From Tribonema minus (Eukaryota; Sar; Xanthophyceae; Tribonematales; Tribonemataceae), in the NCBI GenBank assembly GCA_017506865.1, contig JAFCMP010000096.1, forward strand, positions 186,001 to 250,000: 64,000 nt of DNA, written 5' to 3'. Positions within the stretch are counted from its first letter, which is position 1, and each line of letters opens with the position of its first letter. The translations under genes were made by a program, and so were the position numbers. Under the pieces are notes generated by a model. That model was not told the DNA's origin, searched no databases, and worked only from the letters and a program-made list of their open reading frames with translations. Positions 55,636-64,000 of the stretch are shown one piece after another.

Positions 55636-56563
55636 TGCTGTAAATGTGACGCCATATAAGGCTGCGGGGGGGGGGGAGGGGGACGGGGGGGTTCCTCGCA
55701 GGCGCATTCTGCAGACGCACTTGCAATGCGCCGGGAGCCCCAATTACTGGAATGCGTGGACAGCAATCACTACTGCGATACCGCGAGTCGTCCTTCGTGC
55801 AGTCACGGAACGTCCGCAGGCTACCGCACTGGTAACTGCGATGAGAAGTGGGTGTGGAAACGGCGCTTTCGCACATGTCTGTGAAGCCCGAGCAGCGCAT
55901 GTTGACAAACCAAGGTGGCATGTGGCCCCGATGCGAGGGTGGGGCACAAACGCGCCGCCGCGCCATGGACCATCACCTATCCCAGCCACTAACCCCTGCC
56001 GTGCAAACCTCAACTGCTTCCAACTGCAACAACCGCTGACGCCCCTCGGCAAAGCCGGCCCTGCCGCGCCGCAGAGCGCATGGCACATGCGGCGCCGCAA
56101 CCCTCACTAGCCTGACCACGAAGCGGGAGCGCTTGAGTTGAGAATAGTGACAGGGAGTACCGCCAACGTCACCCCTGCCACTCCGCAGAGCGTCGTCGCA
56201 AAATCCCCGCACTGCTACTTGGTCCGAGCATGAGGCGGCAGCGCTTGAATTAGGTTTGAGGCAGGCGCGCACACGGCACGCGCAGGCTCATGGCGAAGAG
56301 TGCGACGCTGAGCGGTGAGGAAGTGGGCGTGAAACCTGCACATCCCTGAAGCACGCCAATAAGAGTGTTCTCCCGCTGAACATTGAACACCGCAGAGGGG
56401 CTCATTCGCCAGTCTGCCATTGAACGCCGATTGGTGACACCATGCACATTCCACGGTCTGAGGGCGACGCGGTCGCGAGATGCGCCAGAGCGCTTCAACA
56501 AGGGATTGAACTAGGGCTTGAAGTAGGGCTACAATTAGGGTTTGGCACGCGCACGGCACTCAC
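55636..56563. other. Region 3' of the TPR gene; last exon(s) unresolved
   Basis: The TPR gene's final exon should lie here, but I could not place it. A stretch at about 56250-56330 (GCGCACACGGCACGCG ... GCGACGCTGAGCGGTGAGG) looks like a decayed copy of the exon 6 donor edge. Confidence 0.4.
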
Positions 56564-59500
56564 ACGCTCGCGGCGACGAACGCGGCGCTGAGCTTCCAGC
56601 TGTGCGCCTGCTGCGATGCGCGCGCGGGGATCGGCGGCCACGCCACCTGCGTGCCGTGCGCGGCGCCGCTGCTGCCGCCGCCGCTGGATCCCTGCGCGTT
56701 GCGTGAGAAGCGTAGCCATCGTGCGGCGCGGGTGAGTGATGAGCGACGCGCGGCGCATTGCCGTGTCAGCGACTGCATACCCCCAAACGCAGAGAACAGC
56801 AGCATCATAGTATACTTCAAGTAGCTCAATGCACACATACCAGCATGCAAGCACTATTTTTGCATTGAACGTCATCGTACAGTGGCGTCATTGCCCGCGG
56901 CGGCAAGCTCATATTCACAGAAGTGAATCAAAGCGGGGCTTTGTACAGACGGCTTGCACCAGCCATGTCTCGTGACCCTTCGCTTTCGTCTGCAATCTCA
57001 AGTAGAAGTATGAAAGACAATGCCGCCCACGCTATTTGTTGAGCGCTGTCAGTTTTCTACTTCAATATTGCATGCAGAAGCGTCACCAAGTGTCGTCGGG
57101 CGCTGTCAACTTCACCTTGGCAGGCAGAGCGTTACACGCATCATCGCTGTCGCTTTACCTTGGGCCGCCGCAGTGTCAGAACTTCAGAAGCATTGTTGGG
57201 CGCAGTCAACTGCACCTGGGCAGGCGAAGCAACATACTTCAAGTACATCTTCAAGCGCTGGCACTCGGCAACTTCACCTTGGCAGGTGGAGCGTCACTGG
57301 CATCACTGATGACTGAGCGCTGGTGCGTTTTCTCAACTTCACCTTGGCGGGCGGAGCGTCGCACGTGTCGTCCGGCACGTCCTCGCCCCTCTCCAGCTGC
57401 AGTATGTAGTCCACGACAGCCGCGTTCGTGAGGTCTATGCCGTGCTCCTTCGCATCGGCGATCATCTCTGGCGTTGCATTGCGCCAGTCTGCGTCGCAAT
57501 AGCGGCGGCAGAGGGATGCGGGCGGCGGACGCCTCCGATGATGAGCGCTGCTGCATGCGCTCAGCGCTGCTCAACTTCAACATTGACTTCAGATTCAAGT
57601 TCAACATTCCACCGTCTCTCACGTACTTCCGAAATACTCCTCCAAGAAATCGCTTGGCGTCTGCGATCATATCCGGCGTCGCGTTGCGCCAGTCTGCGTC
57701 GCGGCGGCGGCGGCGAAGAGATGCAGGCGGCAGCGGGCGGCTCCATGATGAGGAGCACTGCTGCACGCAGTCAGCACGATGCGCGAGGCGTGCGCCGCCG
57801 CACGTTCTCTGATCAACTTCAACACAAAGCTCAACTTCATGTTCAACATTCCACCATCTCTCAACCTCCTTCCAAAATACTCCAAGAAAGCACTTCGCGT
57901 CGGCGATCATCTCCGGCATCGTGTTGCGCCAGTCTGCGTCGCTGCGGCGGCGGCGGAGAGATGCGGGCGGCGGCAGACGGCTCCATCATGATCTCTATGC
58001 ATGCATATCTGGCACTTTTATGTATGCACTATAGTAAGTGTCTGTATGCATGTATGCACTAACAAGTGTCTATATGTCCCCACGCGCACACTGAGTTCGC
58101 CGCGAGCACTCGTGGAGCTCTTTCGCGCGCCCCAAGCGGTAGTGATCATTTCAATAGGAGCAGTCGTCGGCCTACGCCTGTAGGAAAACGCCTCGCACCA
58201 GTTTCATGTGACTTACCCGAGTAGCACCAACGCTTTTTTTTTGTTACAGGTACTTGAAGTATTTGATGAATTACCTGGCCGCTGCTGGCCCACGGAGCCG
58301 TGGTTCGGCGCGCGCTGCTGCTGCTGCTGCTGCTGCTCGGCGACCGCCTGCGCGAGCACGCCGCGCATGTTGTCGAGCGTCTCCGCAATGACGGCGGCCT
58401 TGTCCTCAGCGCCCTGCAGTTGCGGGATGGTGGTAACGTGGGTGAACAGTACGGCAGCAAATCACGCGACAATGGTGGCATACAGCGGCGAACCAGGTTT
58501 GCAATATGGAGACACTGCGTCTAGACGCATCTGACAGTCTCAGTGTGCGTGGCCTGAAGGGAAGGGGGGCCGGGGAGGGGGGCTCGCAGGACTGAGCGCA
58601 GAGAGCGCGGACGCAACAGCCACAATCAAGCAACGTGCTGCGCAGTACCAACCATGATTTCTGCCCGCTTCGGCGTGACAGCCCATCAAGCATAACTCAC
58701 GTACACGCGCAGCAAGCAGCAGCGCTCACCTCGCGCGTGGCCTCCTCCAGCTCCTTCTCCAGCTGCTCGATCGCCCCCTGCAGGTCGCGACGCGTCCGTA
58801 TTCCGCCGCCGCTGCCGCCGCCGCCGCCGCCTGCCCCACCTGCATCCTTCGCACCCACCCTTTCTGCCGTCCCCACCACCACCTCCCCCCAGCCGAACAG
58901 CCCGCTGAACGCGCCGCGCTCGCGCCGCCGCAGCGCCGCGCGCTCTGCGCGCCGCCGCCGCAGCTCGCGCGCCGCCGCCGCGCCGCCGCCGAGCGCCGCG
59001 GCGCGCGCAAGGTCGGCGACGGCGAGGTCGAGCGCGTGCGCGCCGGCGCCGGCGGACGCGAGGCGCGCCTGCGCGCGGCGGAAGTGCGCCTTGGCGGAGG
59101 TGGGGTGGGTGTGAATGGCGCGCGTGCACGCGGCGACGGCGGCGGCGTGGCGGCCGCGGCGCCCGTACGCGAGCGCGATGTTGAGGTAGCACGCCACCTT
59201 GAAGTCCCTGAGACGGGGGAAGGGGGGGGTGGGGGGTCAATGGCAGGGCCTGACTCTAACCCCTGACCCTTAGTGATGCGGAGCGCTGCGGGCGGCGGTG
59301 CGGAAGCATGGCAGCAGGAGGGCATCGCGCGAGGTGAGCGTGCGACTGCGCGGCGCGCGGCGCGGCGCGGCGCGTGCTGCAGGGGGAGAGGTATGAGCAA
59401 TCGGGATTCGGGTCGACGCCCGACCCAGTTTTCGGCCCCCGACCTGACAAACCTCGAACAGTCTCGAACCTCCAAAATCGTGACATATCAGCTCCCTTGC

Positions 59501-61603
59501 CGCACGGCTACGCTGTTATTGGTGTAGAGTCCGTGGAGACGCTAGCAGCTGCTGCTCATCATGAAGTCTCCAGTGCAAATGCTGATTTAGGAGAGCACGG
59601 CTGGGTCCACAGGGCCGCAGCTGTGCGCTGATGAGCTGCTGGTGCAGGCAACTCTGCCTACCTAGAGTCTTTGATCGTCAGCAAAGGGGCGCCAGGCACA
59701 ACCGAGGTGCACTGTTCCTAGCGCAACCTCGAGGCGGGAGCGGGAGCAGTGAAGGTGAATTGTGCCGCCGACTCTCAGAGACTGGGACCTGCAATCATGA
59801 CCACGCTGCAGCGGGTATGGTGATGAAGCACAGCAGGGTAGACTGTATCATTTCACTGTTGGCGAGAGACCCCGGGAATGCGTTCAAGGAAAGTTCCACA
59901 GATTATTCCAGCCCTAACCCTACTTACCCTAACCCTAACCCTAACTCAAGTAGCCCTAGTGCTAAGCTCACAAAACCTGAATCGCGCCTGGGTTGGCGAC
60001 TGACACCTTACCTTCACGGCACTTGCTCTGAGCCATGCCTGGACGCAGCATGAAGTTCGTGTCACCGGACATCACCGAGTGTAGTCGATTTTGGCCGGTA
60101 TCGGTTCGACAAAACGGTTTGGTTTGCGTCGACCGACCGACCCACTTTTGAAATTTATTTCAACCTGAATCCCGATTGCTCATACCTCTACCCCAGGTGC
60201 CCTTTAGAGCGTCAACAGTCTTGCACAGGGCAGCTGGAGCAGCAGGCGCCTCCAGAGGCACTCACGGGCCGCATGCGCGCCTGCGACGGGCGGACCGCAC
60301 CTGCTCGCTTGGGCCTGCAATTGCTTGTTGTGTCACATGCAGCTGAGCACTGTGAACCATGCTTGTTCAGCGCTGGTGCCGCCGCGCTCCTTGCGCGACG
60401 CCACCCCGCCCCACCACGACCTCGGTGGCCGCCGGTAGGTAGGTATGCACCACTGTAGCATCGGGCGAGAGCGCCACTCGCCTGAGATCGTCCGCGTGCT
60501 CCGGGTCGCCGTCGCAGTCCACCAGCGTCAGGTCCTCGTCCCTGATGCCTCGCTTCGTCCAGTCCGCGTGGCGGTTTGAGACGTACACGACGCATGACAG
60601 GGCCTGCGGCAGCGGCAGCGGCGGCGGCAGCGGTAGCGGCGGCGGCAGCGGCAGCGGCGGCGGAGGCGCAGGTATATGCCGTGAGTCACGCACCGGCATC
60701 AGCGCTCTCGCGGCGCAGCTTGCGCGGCGCGCTGCGCATGGCGGTCAGAGGCCAGCCCTGAGCGCACCGAGCGCGCTTGTGTGCGCCACGTTGTTCGCGC
60801 TGTGTGTGGCTGTGTGTGTGGCAACTTTTGCACGTAGCAACTTCAACTTCAATATGAAAAGATGTAATCATGGCACCAGTTTGCCTGATCGATCTATTGA
60901 TAACTTGCGTCATCATGTGTAGATGTGATACTGCTTCAGCGTGCACGGCACCAGCGGCTGTTGCAGCTTTGCAGACACAGGCTTATGTACGTCAGTTTCA
61001 CAACGGCAAAAGCGTCAAGTAAAAAAATGCCCAAGCTCATATATAACCCTCGCTTCCTGTGTTCCGCAAAAGTGCAGCACTGATCTGTGCAGGCTCAGCG
61101 GCAGCGACCGTGCTGAAATCTAACCTCATCTTACGGGTGCCGTCTCTTTGATCGAAACTTTTTTTCTTTAGGGTAGTGAGTATACGCATTCGCGCACAGC
61201 AGACTGGTGAACAACGTATCGAGACACAACAGATTACGGTTCTGGAAGCTGCAACATGTTGTTGCAGGCTTGCTCGCAGTACTGCTGCGTAACTGGAGGT
61301 TCCCGAAGTTACGCAGTCAAAGTCGGCAAGCAGACACGCACACACCTGCTCGTAACTCGACGCTGCCTCCTCATGACGCTGCTCTTTGAGATGCACATTT
61401 CCCACGTCCTTGAGGGCTGCTGCAGCCTTCAGCCGCTCCTGCATGGGCAGCTGGCGTATGGCGAGCACGGCATCAGGCGCAAAGAGGGTCGACTGTAGAA
61501 ACACCGGCAGCCCATCGAACCAGGACCTCAGAGGCGCGTCCGTGCTGGTCCTCAGCTTCACTGCCTCCTGAATGATGTTGTGGAAGGAGGGCGCGCCCTC
61601 CAT
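56564..61603 (-). CDS. TPR-domain co-chaperone-like protein (3' end unresolved)
   Basis: Minus-strand exons 61603-61346, 60603-60482, 59207-58730, 58413-58275, 57488-57343 and 56691-56564 join with matching phases (0, 2, 0, 1, 0). The start is MEGAPSFHNIIQEAVKLRTS. The first TPR helix pair is LKDVGNVHLKEQRHEEAASS, the linker RGIRDEDLTLVDCDGDPEHA, then VACYLNIALAYGRRGRHAAA and TSAKAHFRRAQARLA. After the TPR block comes RERGAFSGLFG, like the end of the TPR region in FKBP- and CYP40-type co-chaperones, then coiled coil and Gln/Gly-rich parts, and WRNATPEMIADAKEHGIDLT. Intron 2 is GC-AG (CAG|GCGAGT) and holds an inverted-repeat element. Known: such TPRs often bind Hsp70/Hsp90 C-termini. No isomerase domain is seen. 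Confidence 0.75.
57040..57342 (-). repeat. Tandem ghost units of TPR exon 5 donor edge
   Basis: The exon 5 end and donor (GACGCTCCGCCCGCCAAGGT then GAAGTTGA in the minus sense) are echoed at about 57277-57300, 57210-57235, 57150-57170 and 57095-57130, spaced about 65-110 bp. Each reads like CAACTTCACCTTGGCAGG..GAGCGT on the plus strand. Confidence 0.85.
57489..57990 (-). repeat. Two ghost units of TPR exon 5 acceptor edge
   Basis: The segment GCGACGCAGACTGGCGCAAC (minus sense), with the following Glu/Asp-Met-Ile-Ala-Asp-Ala-Lys codons, occurs three times: in the real exon (starting 57488), at about 57655-57700 and at about 57895-57945. Units are about 210-240 bp and include an intronic part with CAACTTCAAC and AACATTCCACC. 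Confidence 0.92.
59388..60188. mobile_element. Inverted-repeat element of about 800 bp (MITE-like) in TPR intron 2
   Basis: A 22-bp stretch, GAGGTATGAGCAATCGGGAT then TC (59388-59409), has an exact inverted match at 60167-60188. Similarity continues loosely inward (GTCGACGCCCGACCCA against a GGGTCGGTCGGTCGACGC complement). No transposase frame lies between. A target-site duplication is not obvious. This fits a non-autonomous DNA transposon. Confidence 0.65.
59911..59946 (-). repeat. Interstitial telomere-type (CCCTAA)n in the TPR intron 2 element
   Basis: About five CCCTAA-like units, two imperfect, inside the inverted-repeat element. Confidence 0.85.
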
Positions 61604-64000
61604 CGTCTTGCCGCCTACAGCACTAGCACGCAGTTTTTGGCCAGTTTTTTTTCCAGTTTTTCGGCTGTCGACTGTCGAGGCCCGGGGGCCCCCCCAAACT
61701 AAAATACATCTCACCAAAAATATGTAGCCGAGAAGTCAGTGCGACAGAGGTTCGTCATTATGTTCTTTTACGTCTGGCTCGAACAGGCTTATGTAAGTTC
61801 TTCACGTCTGGCTCGAACAGCTTTTGCCGGGGAGTCGTGCAGGCGAGCACCTGGGGGGCGCCATGGCAACACATGCATTCGTGAATCGATAGGAGCATCG
61901 CCCTCTCCTCACACCACAACCAACAACCCATCAAACCCTACATCCAAATGCGTCATTTGCCCAGCTCATTTGTGCTACCTTGTCTGTTGGGCGCATGGTG
62001 AATGCCATTCTGCGTGTACAAGCACTATGTATCATGCCCGAACTTGCAGGTAAGCCAGACGGGGTGCATACGCCAGCAGAGGCAGGTGGAGGCTTCATTT
62101 TCTGCATCGACGATGATTGTAAGGGGGTCCAGCAGCCTCCGACGCTCCTTGTTGTATCAGGCCAAAACAGCCCAGTGGCAGTGCACAACATACGCCACGC
62201 CACAAACGCTTGCGGCAATGCGGACACACATCACCATGCACCTGGCACATGCACAGCTGCCACCTTGTGCAGCTGCAGAGGCGCATAAGCATGCTTTCTC
62301 AAACATCAACATGCTCATGCAGCGTACGACAGGTTCAGCATCAGACAGAAGCAAGTGGTGTGGCCAGCACAAAGAGTTGGTGCGCGCAGCAATCACCGCT
62401 CCTTCATGATTAAACCCGGCTTGATTGTTGCGGTGTGCCTTGCAGCGCGTGAGGCCTGGAAGTTAATGAAGTATGCTGCGGTAACATTGCCAAAAATGAA
62501 GGCGCAGCCGCTGACACAGACAAGCCCGCAAGCGCCGCCGCGGCGCAGGAGCATGCCTAAGCGTCATCAGGGAGGTCTGCGCACAAGGTGGCGTGCCGGC
62601 TTGGCAAAGGAGGGGTGCCAGGAGGATGATGCCCCGGGTGCTCACACCGGTAACCGCTTGTGCTTTACATCGACGGTTCCGTGCTCCTTGTGCGTGCTGC
62701 ACCACCGACGTGGTGAGCCGTCCTTGGCGGCGAAGGAGGGATTCTTTGCCGCACCCCGGGTGCTCACACTATTTGTGGAGCACGTCGACGGCTCCGTGCT
62801 CCTTGTGCGTGCTGCACCACCGACGTGGTGAGCCATCCTTGGCGGCGAAGGAGGGATTCTTGCTGCACTCGGCGACCAGGCACACTGCAACGGACACGGC
62901 ATTGCAAGGGCGGCGTCAGAAGTTTCCAGACCAACGCGCCAACATGCCATGGGGTCAGTCTGTGAAAGTTGCAGAGATGTTTTATTTGCATTCCAAAAAC
63001 GACAGGGCTGTAGAAAGAGGTGCCAAACTAAGAGACTGACTGATACTTGTAGGGCTGCACAACTCTGTATGCAAACTTGCGTGCGGAGGCGTATACACAT
63101 ATTCAAACACGTATCTCAGTCAGCGCATACGCCGCAAATACGGTACTGAAGCTGACCTGCCAGGGGCATTCCGTCGCAGGTGCTGGAAGCAGCAGCCCGA
63201 CAGTGCACCAGGAGACTGACAGTATGCTTTTGAACATTGCCTCGTTACCCCTCTGCAAATGCCCGCGGTGTGCTTGACAAGGCAGAGTGGGCAACGCCGC
63301 CTCCCTCGTTCTTGTCAATCGCCCTCTAGCGCTTGTCTCGCACCCGAACTCGAATAGTTTATTCAATGTAGTCCATTCTCCCGAGGTGTAGATTGTTTCA
63401 GCATGTACAATACGATGGATGGCAACACAGCCGATGGATGGCCACACAGTCAGCAATGTTTGTTCAAAAGTTATTGTGGCAGCTGCAGAAACCCTCACCC
63501 TGCCTCCAACCCTGAGCGCCTTGCACTAGCACACACACAGCAAAAAGCATGTGTGCTGTGTGTGTGACGCCAACCTCAACTTGAGGCATGCTGCATGCTG
63601 CCTGCTGCCAGTTGCGTGCACCACGTGCCAGATTGCCTAAATACGTTCAAATGCGTCAAACATGTTCCTTACATACGCCGTATTTAAACACGGTGTATTC
63701 ACTCATACAAAAACTGTGATGTGCAACCCCACATCACACTTCTGAAGTACTTGCCAACATGTTGCAGCAACAGGCAGTCGACACTTTGTTTCTGAACAGT
63801 ACAGCTGCCAAGTATACACAGCACTGCATGATATCGTGCAGAAGCTGCTGGCAAGTGCAGTATACATGTAGTTATATGGCACTTGCGGGTAGTGTGTAAA
63901 TAATGCACACCGTAAAGGCTGCAACTGTTCGCGCTGAACGCTCATCAGGATGTATCACGTATAAATCACATAATTCAGAAGCCCTGCATCTGTCATTGTC
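61604..64000. other. Promoter side of the TPR gene and unassigned sequence
   Basis: No convincing gene. A frame from ATG 61995 to 62288 (98 codons, containing GFIFCIDDDCKG) has a protein-like look but no other support. A short duplication around CGTCTGGCTCGAACAG lies at about 61768 and 61806. Confidence 0.45.
62632..62870. repeat. Two-copy, about 121-bp tandem repeat
   Basis: A unit starting CCCCGGGTGCTCACAC and including TCCGTGCTCCTTGTGCGTGC, ACCACCGACGTGGTGAGCC and GGCGGCGAAGGAGGGATTCT occurs at about 62633 and 62754, nearly identical in its second half. Confidence 0.9.

Noticed and set aside
54862..56691. Joining the 257-aa intronless frame to the TPR gene as its last exon
   Set aside because: The acceptor before the frame would need phase 1, but TPR exon 6 can only end in phase 0 or 2.

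Overview
This window is nuclear DNA from a eukaryote, most likely a GC-rich alga with a complex (secondary) plastid; a haptophyte fits best, but the sequence does not prove it. The reasons are: every recognisable gene is split by spliceosomal introns; codon third positions are G/C-rich in most genes; two genes begin with a signal peptide ending in an Ala-Phe/Leu-Pro type motif, as expected for complex plastids; telomere-type TTAGGG repeats lie inside introns; and there are no bacterial operon features. Acceptor sites often follow long runs of pure C, and two introns start with GC instead of GT.

Layout, left to right. A plastid-targeted GIY-YIG protein lies on the minus strand (689-3537) and runs off the left edge. 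It is followed by a 5'-truncated retrotransposon-like reading frame (4238-6355, minus), two weak plus-strand gene candidates (7599-7739 and 8488-9165) and an unidentified gene whose last three exons are clear (10359-12595, plus). A tandem segmental duplication of about 3.4-3.9 kb per unit (about 12980-20305) carries the upstream region and first exon of a heterotrimeric G-protein alpha subunit twice; the rest of the gene follows (20099-26679, seven exons, 354 aa). After that come a coiled-coil protein (29475-30146, minus), a Maf-family nucleotide pyrophosphatase (30654-35304, plus), a PDZ-[2Fe-2S] ferredoxin fusion (37231-40231, minus), a divergent PRPP synthetase (40476-44335, plus), a tyrosyl-DNA phosphodiesterase TDP1 (45795-52304, minus), a WW-domain protein (52428-54106, plus), a single-exon secreted or membrane protein (54862-55635, minus) and a TPR protein (56564-61603, minus). 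The last 2.4 kb has no convincing gene.

Three neighbouring pairs are divergent, with 123 to about 510 bp between start codons: TDP1/WW, PDZ-ferredoxin/PRPP synthetase, and coiled-coil/Maf. They probably share promoter regions. The genes do not form one pathway; they are ordinary housekeeping, plastid and signalling genes.

The most striking feature is in the introns. In at least five independent genes the exon edge, together with its splice site and adjoining intron sequence, is repeated in tandem inside the neighbouring intron as decayed 'ghost' copies (units about 50-260 bp, one to about five copies). Ghosts of donor edges lie downstream of the exon and ghosts of acceptor edges lie upstream. 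This recurrent duplication of exon-intron junctions, together with telomeric repeats in introns, points to a systematic process such as break repair or replication slippage at junctions that enlarges introns in this genome.
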